Shown here: positions 53,925-62,874 of the stretch, piece by piece
Numbering within the stretch: the stretch's first letter is position 1
Layout of the letters: each line of letters starts with the position of its first letter
Source: Planctomycetaceae bacterium
GTDB taxonomy: Bacteria > Planctomycetota > Planctomycetia > Planctomycetales > Planctomycetaceae
Assembly (NCBI GenBank): GCA_020426505.1
Contig: JAGQPX010000012.1
Span: forward strand, 62,001 to 126,000
DNA: 64,000 bases
Direction of reading: 5' to 3'
Position numbers and translations under genes: made by a program
The notes under the pieces: model-generated
Databases searched by the model: none
Told to the model about the DNA's origin: nothing
The model's input: the letters and a program-made list of their open reading frames with translations, nothing else

Positions 53925-54820
53925 TGCGACAGCACGCAATCGTTACAGGCGCGAACGGCTTGATCGGTCGCAGACTCGTCGAAGCCCTGATTGATCGGGG
54001 AGTCTCAACTGTTGCTGTCGACTGTACGGAGGGGGCACACGGGTGTCCATTTCGTCAATTGAATCTCACGATCCCCGGAGCACTCGATGAATTGCTGACG
54101 AATGAGAGCATGGTGTTTCACCTGGCGGCAAAAACGAGTGTGTCCGGATCGGTCGCCTCACCGAGAGATGATTTCGAAGTGAACGTCGCCGGAACAATCG
54201 AAGTCCTTGAGTCGGCACGCCGGACGGGAGCGGCAGTTGTGTTTGCATCGTCATCCGCGACTTACGATCCACGTTCGCCCCTGCCGCACAATGAGAAGTC
54301 GCCGAAACGACCAATCTCACCATACGGAGCCGCCAAGTTGGCCAGCGAGGGATACTGCTCCGTCTATCATCATTGCTACTCACTCGATGTCCGCGTTGTG
54401 CGATTGTTCAACGTCTACGGACCAGGAATGAAGCGGTTCGCCATCCATGACTTCTTTCACAAGATCAATCAGGCCGAGGATACGTTTGAAGTTCTCGGTG
54501 ATGGCAAACAGGTTCGCGATTTTCTTTACCTCGATGACGCCGTGAACGGGTTTGTCGCCGTCTCAGAGCATGGACAACCCGGAGAAGACTACAACGTCGC
54601 GTCTGGCGAGCCGACGCGGATCATCGACCTCGCAAAACAGATGTGCGACACAATGGGTCGGTCAGAGCTGATCATCAAAACGACAGGCAAGTCCTTCCCC
54701 GGCGATGTTCCCGAATGGTACGCGGACATCTCCAAGATTCAGTCGATCGGATTCTGTCCACGGATTCCGCTGGAGAGCGGTTTGCAAAACACAGTAAATT
54801 GGCTGAACACGACCGTCTAA
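53921..54820 (+). CDS. NAD-dependent sugar epimerase/dehydratase (extended SDR)
   Basis: The 299-residue protein starts at ATG 53921 overlapping the previous stop. The NAD loop is AIVTGANGLIGRRLVEALID; the catalytic triad is SSATYD with YGAAK (Tyr and Lys) in PISPYGAAKLASEGYCSVYH, followed by VVRLFNVYGPGM and RDFLYLDDAVNGFV. The substrate may be a UDP- or GDP-sugar; being near gmd it could finish GDP-6-deoxymannose synthesis, but that is inference. Confidence 0.9.
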   Translation: MMRQHAIVTGANGLIGRRLVEALIDRGVSTVAVDCTEGAHGCPFRQLNLTIPGALDELLTNESMVFHLAAKTSVSGSVASPRDDFEVNVAGTIEVLESARRTGAAVVFASSSATYDPRSPLPHNEKSPKRPISPYGAAKLASEGYCSVYHHCYSLDVRVVRLFNVYGPGMKRFAIHDFFHKINQAEDTFEVLGDGKQVRDFLYLDDAVNGFVAVSEHGQPGEDYNVASGEPTRIIDLAKQMCDTMGRSELIIKTTGKSFPGDVPEWYADISKIQSIGFCPRIPLESGLQNTVNWLNTTV

Positions 54821-55755
54821 TGCCGCCAAGTGTTTCCATAGTGATCTCGACTCGCAACCGTCGTGACGATGTGCTGCGTGCAGTCGAATCCTGCCTGGCA
54901 CAGAACTATCGGCCGCTCGAAGTACTTGTCTATGACGACGCCTCAACGGACGGGACATCTGAAGCCGTACAAGGCCACTTCCCGGAGGTGAAACTTCACA
55001 CGAGTCCAGAGCAGGTCGGCTACCTTGTCTGGCGGAACCAGGGATTCAGAGACGCGATTGGCGAATTCGTGGTTTCAATTGACGATGATTCCTATTTCAC
55101 AGATCCCAGAACCATTGACCGTGTCGTCGACCTCTTTGGTCGATTCCCGCGTGCTGGAGCAATCGCGCTGCCCTACTTCGAGCCCGTTTGCGAGCGAAGC
55201 AACGGACGGATGCCGCCTCGCTCAGTGGGAACGCCATTGAGGCATTACATTGGCTGTGCACACGCACTTCGTCGCGAGTTAGTTCTCGAAATCGGGGGAT
55301 ATCCCGAACTCTTGATTCATCAGGGTGAGGAACGTGACCTCTGTCTGCGAATGTTGGATCGTGGTTGGGAAACGATATACGGCGACACACCACCACTTGT
55401 CCACTGTTACAGTCCGAGCCGTGATCGACAGCGCGTCAATTACTTCGGTTATCGAAACACGCTGCTCTTTTCAGGAATGCATGTCCCACAACCCTACGTC
55501 ATCCCTCGCTTGTTGATCGATTCACTCCAGTTGTTCAAGTACCGACTCACGCTTTCATCTGTGCCCGATAAGCTGCGGTGTATCAGCGCCGGATGGGTTG
55601 CGTGTGCCAGACAATGGCGTGACCGCACTGTTGTGGACTCCTCCACCTATCGCCGATACCGGTCACTCCCCTGCCACGGTCCTCTCGAGACAATGGATCA
55701 GGAGCTTCCAAAACCTCTGAAATCGGAGGGATCAGTCGCATGCTCGAAGGTCTGA
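54820..55755 (+). CDS. Family 2 glycosyltransferase
   Basis: The 311-residue enzyme begins in a TAATG overlap with the epimerase gene. GT-A motifs: VSIVISTRNRRDDVLRAVES, VLVYDDASTDGTSEAV, GYLVWRNQGFRDAIGEFVVS and the DxD-like SIDDDSYFTD. A later HQGEERDLCLRMLDRGWETI is typical of rhamnosyl/hexosyl GT2. It overlaps the polymerase-like gene by 16 bases. Confidence 0.92.
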   Translation: MPPSVSIVISTRNRRDDVLRAVESCLAQNYRPLEVLVYDDASTDGTSEAVQGHFPEVKLHTSPEQVGYLVWRNQGFRDAIGEFVVSIDDDSYFTDPRTIDRVVDLFGRFPRAGAIALPYFEPVCERSNGRMPPRSVGTPLRHYIGCAHALRRELVLEIGGYPELLIHQGEERDLCLRMLDRGWETIYGDTPPLVHCYSPSRDRQRVNYFGYRNTLLFSGMHVPQPYVIPRLLIDSLQLFKYRLTLSSVPDKLRCISAGWVACARQWRDRTVVDSSTYRRYRSLPCHGPLETMDQELPKPLKSEGSVACSKV

Positions 55756-57146
55756 TTCTCCTCACGGGGGTTGCCATCATCACGATCTCTCTCGTCGGTC
55801 TGAAGAAAACACGAGACCCTCTGTTTCCGCTGATGATTCTGGGGCCGATGTTGCTTTATCTGTATGTGTACATGCCGCTGACACGCGTCTCGACGGGTGC
55901 GATCGATTCGATTTTTCCGGACCGAGATGATCTGGTAATCACACACGTGCTCAATCTGATCGGAGTTGCCGTTTTCTGCGTGGGATGCATTGCCGAGCGA
56001 AGACCTCGCGGGATCGATCGTCGGTTTGAGTTGCTGAAGACCCAGATGGCCCGGAAAACTCAGAACAGAATGTTTGGACTCGGCTTCGGAATGGGAAGCG
56101 TATCGAATGCCGCATTCTTCTACATGATCCAATATACCGGTGGATGGACACGTGTCTTCTCCCGTGCCAAGCCTTACCTGCTTTCTCCGAGCGGTTATAT
56201 CGGCGAGTTGCTGATGCTTTCGTATCCTGCGGCGTTTGTGTTGGCGGTCGCCTTTCAGGGAAAACGGCTGAACATCGTTCGGATTGCGCTTCTCTTGGCG
56301 GTCCTATTCCCTCAGGTGGTCATGGCCACCTTGGGAGGACGTCGTGGTCCGATGTTTCTCGTTGCATGCACGCTTGTCGGTTGCTGGTGCATCATCCGCG
56401 GACGTCTGCCAAAAGTGAAATGGGTGATCACCGGGTTGGGAGCAATCGGCGTGCTCTTGATTCTGTTGCAACAGCATCGGGGCGACCTCTTCAAACCCTG
56501 GGCAGCGTCCAAAGATGTCGACGTTGCTTCCAGCTTCCTTGCTCCTGAGACACTGACTTTGGGTGACGAGTATATTTGTGCGGCCGCCACGGTTCAGGCT
56601 TGCATGCATCATGGAAAACATCATTGGGGATCACGGTATTTCACGATCTTCTTCGTCCGGCCGATTCCGAAGCAACTCTGGCCGACGAAGTATTCCGATT
56701 TGGGGATGGGATGGATGGATACCAACCCCGGGCAAGCCGGGTTTACCACCAGTGAGTGGTATGATGCTGTCGGCTTCGTCCCCGCAATGGGGGGCGCGCC
56801 TGGACTGATCGCAGACCTGTTTCTCGAGTTCTCATGGGGAGTGATTCCAGCTTGTTATCTCATTGGTCGCATCTTTTCATTCACATGGCGGAAGTGGGTC
56901 TTCGAGGGGGGAATCTGGGCCATCCTCTATTTTGAGATGATGATCTTGTCTGTGTTCCTGGTGACGCAAGGTGTGGGTGCGTGGTTCTATCGACTCATGA
57001 TCGTCGGCTTCCTGTCCTGGTTCCTGGGTGGACGTAACCTCGCCAAAGGGAGACGCAGACCGGCAGCATTTCAACCGGTTGGCCAGACGTCGGGATCTCC
57101 ACAGGTCCGTCGACGACACGCAGGCATGTCCACGTTTCGGAGATAG
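55740..57146 (+). CDS. O-unit-polymerase-like (Wzy) membrane protein
   Basis: The 468-residue hydrophobic protein has about eleven to twelve membrane helices. A hydrophilic loop after the middle helices has QVVMATLGGRRGPMFLVACT with the Arg-Arg-Gly often seen in polymerases, and a periplasmic stretch with FVRPIPKQLWPTKYSDLGMG and TSEWYDAVGF. Wzy proteins vary strongly in sequence, so the assignment rests on topology and context. It would polymerise lipid-linked repeat units. Confidence 0.75.
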   Translation: MLEGLILLTGVAIITISLVGLKKTRDPLFPLMILGPMLLYLYVYMPLTRVSTGAIDSIFPDRDDLVITHVLNLIGVAVFCVGCIAERRPRGIDRRFELLKTQMARKTQNRMFGLGFGMGSVSNAAFFYMIQYTGGWTRVFSRAKPYLLSPSGYIGELLMLSYPAAFVLAVAFQGKRLNIVRIALLLAVLFPQVVMATLGGRRGPMFLVACTLVGCWCIIRGRLPKVKWVITGLGAIGVLLILLQQHRGDLFKPWAASKDVDVASSFLAPETLTLGDEYICAAATVQACMHHGKHHWGSRYFTIFFVRPIPKQLWPTKYSDLGMGWMDTNPGQAGFTTSEWYDAVGFVPAMGGAPGLIADLFLEFSWGVIPACYLIGRIFSFTWRKWVFEGGIWAILYFEMMILSVFLVTQGVGAWFYRLMIVGFLSWFLGGRNLAKGRRRPAAFQPVGQTSGSPQVRRRHAGMSTFRR

Positions 57147-57190
57147 TTCTCCGACCGTCGCCTTGTCGGAGTATTGAATGCACGGAGAGT

Positions 57191-58429
57191 ATGTCTTTCG
57201 TCACAGTCAAAGATAGTGAGCAGAAACTGAGCGCCGTGTCGGGGGCGGACATTTCCAATCGACCGCGCGCAGCGCGAGTATGGCTCTTGACAAACGCCCC
57301 GAGCCCGTATCAGTCAGAGCTGTTCTCGGCGATCTCGCAGAGAGATGACGTTGAGCTTGAAGTCCGATTCATGCTGGCAGGCAGTCCGGCGGGGCGAGCG
57401 GCATCGCGGCATTACCGTTCGATTGTCATGAGAAGTCTGTTTCCTCGATTCCTACGAGAGGAACTCCACTTCCATCCCAGGGCAGTTTGGGAATCCGCAT
57501 TCGCATCCCATGACCTCTTCGTCTTGTCGGGGCTGTACACAAGCCTGACTTTTTTAGCCTGCACGTTCATCCTGAGATTGCAGGGAAAGCCTTGGGTCGT
57601 CTGGTTCGAACGACCGCATCCTGGTCGAAACAAGTTTGCACGTTGGTCATTGAAGAGTGTCATTCAGAATCCCATGCGAATCCTTTTTCACGGGATCCAT
57701 CAAGGGATTCTCCGATCCGCGAGCCGAGTACTTTGCATCGGGTCTGCTGCGCTTGATGCATACAAAAGTATGGGGGTTCCGACGCAACGCCTCGACATGT
57801 TGCCGTATTGTTGTGACCTGGATCGTTACCGGGAAGTCCCCGCTACCGAAATCGAGTCGGTTCGTGAGAGACATTGTCTTTCCGGTCAAACCGTGTTCCT
57901 GTTCTCGGGGCAGATGATCGATCGCAAGGGAGTCGACACGGCACTCGACGCATTCGCATCCATTGCGAATGAACGTAGAGACATTGCGCTCATTCTCTTG
58001 GGAAATGGTCCGTTGAGGAGTCAGTATGAGGCTTCTGTCCCGCAGTCCCTTCGATCACAGGTTCACTTCGTGGGTCACGTCCCTCAGTCAGAACTCCCGG
58101 CATACTTTCTCGCGGCAGATGTGTTTGTGTTTCCGTCACGTCATGATGGATGGGGCGTTGTGGTGAACGAAGCATGTGCCGCGCGGTTGCCAGTCATTAC
58201 GACTCGACAGACGGGTGCAGCTTACGATCTCGTGATTGATGGACAGAACGGGTTCATCCTGGACTGCGATGATATGGCAGGCTTTGCTTCGGCAATGCAA
58301 CATTTTCTGGATCACCCGGAAGACCGAGCGACCTTTGGCAAGCGATCTCGAGAACGTGTGGAACTGTTCTCGCCTTCGATCGGAGCCGAGAGGTTTCTGG
58401 CGAGCGTTTCAAAGGCGACACAGCTGTAA
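57191..58429 (+). CDS. Family 4 glycosyltransferase
   Basis: The 412-residue GT-B protein has VWLLTNAPSPYQSELFSAIS at the N-terminus and the C-terminal donor half FLFSGQMIDRKGVDTALDAF, LILLGNGPLRSQYEASVP, VFVFPSRHDGWGVVVNEACA and PVITTRQTGAAYDLVIDGQN. It adds a sugar to the lipid-linked chain. Precise donor unknown. Confidence 0.92.
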   Translation: MSFVTVKDSEQKLSAVSGADISNRPRAARVWLLTNAPSPYQSELFSAISQRDDVELEVRFMLAGSPAGRAASRHYRSIVMRSLFPRFLREELHFHPRAVWESAFASHDLFVLSGLYTSLTFLACTFILRLQGKPWVVWFERPHPGRNKFARWSLKSVIQNPMRILFHGIHQGILRSASRVLCIGSAALDAYKSMGVPTQRLDMLPYCCDLDRYREVPATEIESVRERHCLSGQTVFLFSGQMIDRKGVDTALDAFASIANERRDIALILLGNGPLRSQYEASVPQSLRSQVHFVGHVPQSELPAYFLAADVFVFPSRHDGWGVVVNEACAARLPVITTRQTGAAYDLVIDGQNGFILDCDDMAGFASAMQHFLDHPEDRATFGKRSRERVELFSPSIGAERFLASVSKATQL

Positions 58430-58549
58430 CGGCGGCCAGCAAACTCATTCAGGTTGTTGGGATGGCGTGCCCTCGACGATAGACCAAGCTGATTCTGAGA
58501 GAACTGCGAACACCAAAGCATCGCGATACGACGCCTTTGGCGAAGAGTT

Positions 58550-59797
58550 ATGATGACCATCACCGAAAGCTCGCCGAAAACAGACTTGTCGCGTGACGGC
58601 ACGGCGACGATTCGCCCACTGTTCTCGGTGGGAGGCCTTTACTCGCTGGCGAATGGCGTGGCATGGATCATGCGCGATTTGGCAGCCGCTATGGGGCGAG
58701 TTGGGTCGCCAGTGAGCGTCTATGCAGCCGATTGTTGGGGTCGAGGTGCCGAATCAATCGGGGATGTGTTTGAGCCACCAACACGTTGGGTGAGTGCCAG
58801 GGGGTTGTGGATGGGCGGACTCTCCTGGTCTCCTGCCGTCAAGCGGCTATTGAACGAGGAAGTCGCGAATTTCGACGTCGTTCACACGCACAGCATGTGG
58901 ATGCTTCCAAACTCCTATGCGTGCCGTGCGGCCCATCGGGCTGGCATCCCCGTGGTGATGACGAATCATGGAAACCTCGAACCATGGGCCATCAGGCGCT
59001 CTGCCTGGAAGAAGCGCATCACGGGAGCAGCCTTTCAGGATCGGGATTTAAGACGCGCTGAATGTATTCAGGTCAACACAGAAAGCGAGATCGACGGTGT
59101 CCGGCAGTACGGACTGACGTGTCCGATCGCAGTTATTCCAAATGGGATTCACCTGCCCGATTTCGAGGCATTACCTTCCCGTGAAGCGTTTGACGAGTTC
59201 GTTCCGCAGGCACGTGGAAAGCACATCGCATTGTTCATGGCACGTCTTCACCAAAAAAAGGGATTGGGACATCTCATTCCCGCCTGGTCGGAAGTCATGC
59301 GATCGTCGCCGAATCACGCATGGCATCTCGTACTCGCTGGCCCCGATAACGGTTTCGAAATTTCTGCTCGCCGTCTGGTCAAGGAAGTGGGATGTGCGGA
59401 GCATGTCACGTTCACCGGTGGACTGAATGGAGAGCACAAGCGGGCCGCTCTCTCGGCAGCGGATCTGTTCGTGCAGCCGTCGTTCTCCGAAGGATTCAGC
59501 ATGTCGATCATCGAAGCAATGGCATGTCGCTTGCCTGTCCTGATGACACCCGACTGCAACTTTATCGCTGCAGCAGATGCAGGAGCCGCACGGCTTGTCG
59601 ACCCCACTGTTGAATCGACGACAGACGGATTGCTTCATCTGATGAGCCTTTCTGACGCTGAGAGGCAATTGATGGGAGAGCGAGGACATGAACTCATCGC
59701 GAACCGCTACACATGGGATCGCGTCGCACAACAGACGCTCGGCTTATACCGTTGGTTGATCAACGGCGGATCCAGTCCCGAATTCATTCGAATCTAG
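58550..59797 (+). CDS. Family 4 glycosyltransferase with HGNLEPWA motif
   Basis: The 415-residue GT-B enzyme shows VGGLYSLANGVAWIMRDLAA, VVHTHSMWMLPNSYACRAAH, VVMTNHGNLEPWAIRRSAWK (the HGxLxPWA motif of a GT4 subgroup), LFMARLHQKKGLGHLIPAWS and VQPSFSEGFSMSIIEAMACR. It has 120 bases upstream, the largest gap within this part of the locus, so a secondary promoter may lie there. Confidence 0.92.
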   Translation: MMTITESSPKTDLSRDGTATIRPLFSVGGLYSLANGVAWIMRDLAAAMGRVGSPVSVYAADCWGRGAESIGDVFEPPTRWVSARGLWMGGLSWSPAVKRLLNEEVANFDVVHTHSMWMLPNSYACRAAHRAGIPVVMTNHGNLEPWAIRRSAWKKRITGAAFQDRDLRRAECIQVNTESEIDGVRQYGLTCPIAVIPNGIHLPDFEALPSREAFDEFVPQARGKHIALFMARLHQKKGLGHLIPAWSEVMRSSPNHAWHLVLAGPDNGFEISARRLVKEVGCAEHVTFTGGLNGEHKRAALSAADLFVQPSFSEGFSMSIIEAMACRLPVLMTPDCNFIAAADAGAARLVDPTVESTTDGLLHLMSLSDAERQLMGERGHELIANRYTWDRVAQQTLGLYRWLINGGSSPEFIRI

Positions 59798-59855
59798 ACG
59801 GTCGAAAAAGGCGATCGCTGTCCGCCCACATCGAAGTTCACAGCTGCACTCAACG

Positions 59856-60719
59856 ATGACATCCGAGATCACCGTTTTTATTCTGGCCAAGGATGAAGCT
59901 CCCAACATCCGAAAATGCCTGGACTGTCTGCAGGCGTGTGAAGCAACCGTCGTCGTACTCGATTCGGGATCGACGGACGATACCAAGAACATTGTCAGGC
60001 AGTTTCCGAACGCAACAGTGAAAGATTTTGTCTATCGGAATCATCATCTGGCATACAACGAAATAACCACTGAATTGGTCGAACCGGGTTCTTGGGCAAT
60101 GGTTCTTGATGCGGACATGGAAGTCGGCCCGCTGCTATGGACAGAGGTTTCTCTGCTGACTCGCGATGATACAACGGACGTGCTGATTGCTCCTGTGCAG
60201 ATGTATGTCGAAGGTGTCCCCTTACCCCACGGGTCACTATACCCCCCTAAACCAATTGTTTTCCGATCGGGGAATGAGTACTTCATCGCGAAGGGACACG
60301 GAGAGAAACTCGCCGATGATGTCCGATCCCGTCAAACGGAGGCGATGCTTGGTCACAACGACTTCAAACCATTTGACCGCTATCTCGCTTCACAAGTGAG
60401 GTATGCGGGAAACCGTTGGCGAAGAGTGCAGGCATCTCAAGCCGGATGGTTTGATCGACTGTCGACGATCATTCCCATTCGCGCACTTGTCGTCCCATTC
60501 ATTTCATACGTCTGGCGTGGTGGCATACTCTCCGGTTTGGCCGGATTGGTTTATGCGCTCGATATCGTCGTCGCAAGCCTGATTCAGTATCGCTGTTTTT
60601 TGAGTGAACGCCTTGATAAGCCAGCCGGATTCTCGACGGATCCAGGTGTGTCTCAAGCAAAGGCGACGGCATCTCACGACGTTGATCCAGCAGTCGCATC
60701 AGCGTCCGCCAAATCGTGA
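59856..60719 (+). CDS. Family 2 glycosyltransferase (WaaE-like)
   Basis: The 287-residue enzyme has TVFILAKDEAPNIRKCLDCL, VVVLDSGSTDDTKNIV and the DxD motif MVLDADMEV. It ends with a membrane-like segment (VVPFISYVWRGGILSGLAGL) and a polar tail, as in WaaE/KdtX and other membrane-associated GT2 enzymes. A short region similar to a tRNA T-loop follows the stop codon. Confidence 0.88.
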   Translation: MTSEITVFILAKDEAPNIRKCLDCLQACEATVVVLDSGSTDDTKNIVRQFPNATVKDFVYRNHHLAYNEITTELVEPGSWAMVLDADMEVGPLLWTEVSLLTRDDTTDVLIAPVQMYVEGVPLPHGSLYPPKPIVFRSGNEYFIAKGHGEKLADDVRSRQTEAMLGHNDFKPFDRYLASQVRYAGNRWRRVQASQAGWFDRLSTIIPIRALVVPFISYVWRGGILSGLAGLVYALDIVVASLIQYRCFLSERLDKPAGFSTDPGVSQAKATASHDVDPAVASASAKS

Positions 60720-60795
60720 TCCATGGAAAGGGCTCCAGCGGATTCGAACTCGAGGTGAGCAAATAGCACCCACTTTTGAACGGAATCTAAGAACT

Positions 60796-61545
60796 ATGAA
60801 GTTGCGTGAATCGATCAAATGGGCGTTGTTCCCCGGACTTAACCTGCATGCCCGTTTGCGAAATCAGGTCATGCCCACCTACATGGGCCAGCCCGGGAAT
60901 GGTGAGGAACGCCTCCTGCTCGACGCGGGTTGTGGTAACGGCATGTTGTCGTATCAGGCGTACCTCAAGGGGAACCGCGTTCTCGGTGTTTCGATCAAAG
61001 ACGAAGTCGAGAGAAACAAGAAACTCTTCAATGGGCACTTGAAGATACCGGAGGACAGGTTGGAGTTCCTGGCACACAACCTGTACGAGATTGAGTCGCT
61101 CAACCAGCAATTTGACGAGATCGTTTGCTGTGAAGTGATGGAGCACATCAAAGGGGATCAACAGGTCTGTACCAGTTTCTACAGGATCCTGAAGCCCGGT
61201 GGCCTGCTTCACCTTTGCTGCCCGAACGCAGAACATCCGGATCACGTCAATTATCCGCTTGATCCTGATGAGACGGGTGGCCATGTGCGGTCCGGGTATA
61301 CCCATGAGACGTTCAAGGCATTACTTGAGCCAATCGGGTTTCGCGTCTCGGATCCGATCGGCCTTGGGGGACCGATTCGCCAGACCTGCAACAAGCCAAT
61401 CACGCGCATGCATGATGTCGGTGGACTCCCTTTGGCGATGGCGAGCTTCGCTGTCCTGGCACCCTGGTCGGTGTTTGACACCAGGCATCCAAAGGTTCCT
61501 TACAGTCTTTACGTTCAGGCAACCAAACCGGTTGAAGCCCACTGA
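60796..61545 (+). CDS. SAM-dependent class I methyltransferase
   Basis: The protein has 249 residues from the ATG at 60796. Motif I is LLLDAGCGNGMLSYQAYLKG, followed by FDEIVCCEVMEHIKGDQQVC and GGLLHLCCPNAEHPDHVNYP. The class (Methyltransf_11/25) often O-methylates sugars of polysaccharides in such loci. It could cap or modify the chain. Confidence 0.88.
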   Translation: MKLRESIKWALFPGLNLHARLRNQVMPTYMGQPGNGEERLLLDAGCGNGMLSYQAYLKGNRVLGVSIKDEVERNKKLFNGHLKIPEDRLEFLAHNLYEIESLNQQFDEIVCCEVMEHIKGDQQVCTSFYRILKPGGLLHLCCPNAEHPDHVNYPLDPDETGGHVRSGYTHETFKALLEPIGFRVSDPIGLGGPIRQTCNKPITRMHDVGGLPLAMASFAVLAPWSVFDTRHPKVPYSLYVQATKPVEAH

Positions 61546-61587
61546 CAGGAAGTTCGTGAGTCGGCCACAATTCTGGTTGGAGATCAG

Positions 61588-62871
61588 TTGGCGGAGGTAT
61601 CAGCGAGAGCGACATTGGCACCACGCGTGCTTGTGACGCAATTGGGGGCACGTCGACATTACTTGGTGCCGGCCACGTTTCATGCGTATGGAATGTTGGA
61701 CCGTTTCGCGACTGATGTCTATCTGCATAATCGTCGAATCGGCGCTGTTCTCAACGGGCTGGCACGCGTCCTCCCCGGGCCGTCGATTCGACGTCTCGCG
61801 GGACGTTACGATAGCGAGTTGCCTGATTCATTTGTTTCCAGTTTTCCCTGGTTCGGTCTCCAGTACCGCCTGAGATCGAAACTCGCAGTCCGCCGGGGTG
61901 AGTTGACTGCCGCTTGGCTGTGGGCAGGACGAGAGTTTGCCAACAATGTTGTCGCAGAGGGGCTGGGCGAGGCAAATGTGGTCTACGGGTACAGTTCGGC
62001 AGCGCTCGAACTTTTTCAAGCCGCCAAGCGAAAGGACATCATGTGTGTACTCGACCACGCGACTGCCCCAAAACGGTTTGAAGATCGACTGACTGCCCAG
62101 CAGGCGTCGCGATATGAAGGTTGGTCGTCGGCACCGCCATTGAAGGATCGTTGGGTCAACGAGTACGCTGATCGCCAGCATGCAGAAGCAGAGTTGGCGG
62201 ACGTAATCGTTTGTGGTTCGACATTTGTCAAGAACGCCGTTGATCAAGAGAGCAGACAAGGAACAAAGTGCCGGATCGTGCCACTCGGGCTACGAAAGCT
62301 GCCAGAAAATGTCCGTCCCAAATCGTCCAGCAAGGGGCGTCGACTTCGAATTCTGTTCGTCGGGGACGAAGCGATTCGCAAAGGAATCGGTGATCTATGT
62401 CGGGCGATCGAGTTATTCGGGACGGACCGCTGTAATGTTCGTGTCGCTGGAAATATCGACCTCAGCGAATATGGACGGGCACAAGCGAGTCGAACCGTCG
62501 AACTGCTTGGGGCGGTGCCGCGATCGGAGATGCGAAAGCAATACGAGTGGGCCGATGTTTGCCTGCTACCTTCGGTGAGCGATACCTTCGGTCTCGTGAT
62601 TCTCGAAGCAATGTCGCTCGGGGTCCCCGTCATCACAACCCCGAACACTGGCGGAGCCGATGTTGTGACAGAAGGAGTGAATGGATACATCGTTCCAGTC
62701 ATGTCTCCGGAAACGATTGCGGCGCGCATGGATACCCTCGACGCCGACCGTGGGTTGTTGACGCAATTCTCGACGGAGAGTCTCTCTCGTAGTTTGGACT
62801 TTGGGATCGATCATTACGGCAACAGGCTTGTGTCTGTTGTCCGAGAAACTTTTGATCAGAAACATCTTTAA
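61588..62871 (+). CDS. Family 4 glycosyltransferase
   Basis: The 427-residue protein starts at TTG 61588 (no ATG near). The donor-binding half is clear: RLRILFVGDEAIRKGIGDLC, VLLPSVSDTFGLVILEAMSL-like CLLPSVSDTFGLVILEAMSL and PVITTPNTGGADVVTEGVNG. The N-terminal half is less typical. It ends three bases before the next glycosyltransferase. Confidence 0.88.
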   Translation: MAEVSARATLAPRVLVTQLGARRHYLVPATFHAYGMLDRFATDVYLHNRRIGAVLNGLARVLPGPSIRRLAGRYDSELPDSFVSSFPWFGLQYRLRSKLAVRRGELTAAWLWAGREFANNVVAEGLGEANVVYGYSSAALELFQAAKRKDIMCVLDHATAPKRFEDRLTAQQASRYEGWSSAPPLKDRWVNEYADRQHAEAELADVIVCGSTFVKNAVDQESRQGTKCRIVPLGLRKLPENVRPKSSSKGRRLRILFVGDEAIRKGIGDLCRAIELFGTDRCNVRVAGNIDLSEYGRAQASRTVELLGAVPRSEMRKQYEWADVCLLPSVSDTFGLVILEAMSLGVPVITTPNTGGADVVTEGVNGYIVPVMSPETIAARMDTLDADRGLLTQFSTESLSRSLDFGIDHYGNRLVSVVRETFDQKHL

Positions 62872-62874
62872 CTC

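Noticed and set aside
60719..60795. A complete tRNA gene
   Set aside because: Only a T-loop-like block is visible; no D-arm, anticodon arm or matching acceptor stem could be folded.
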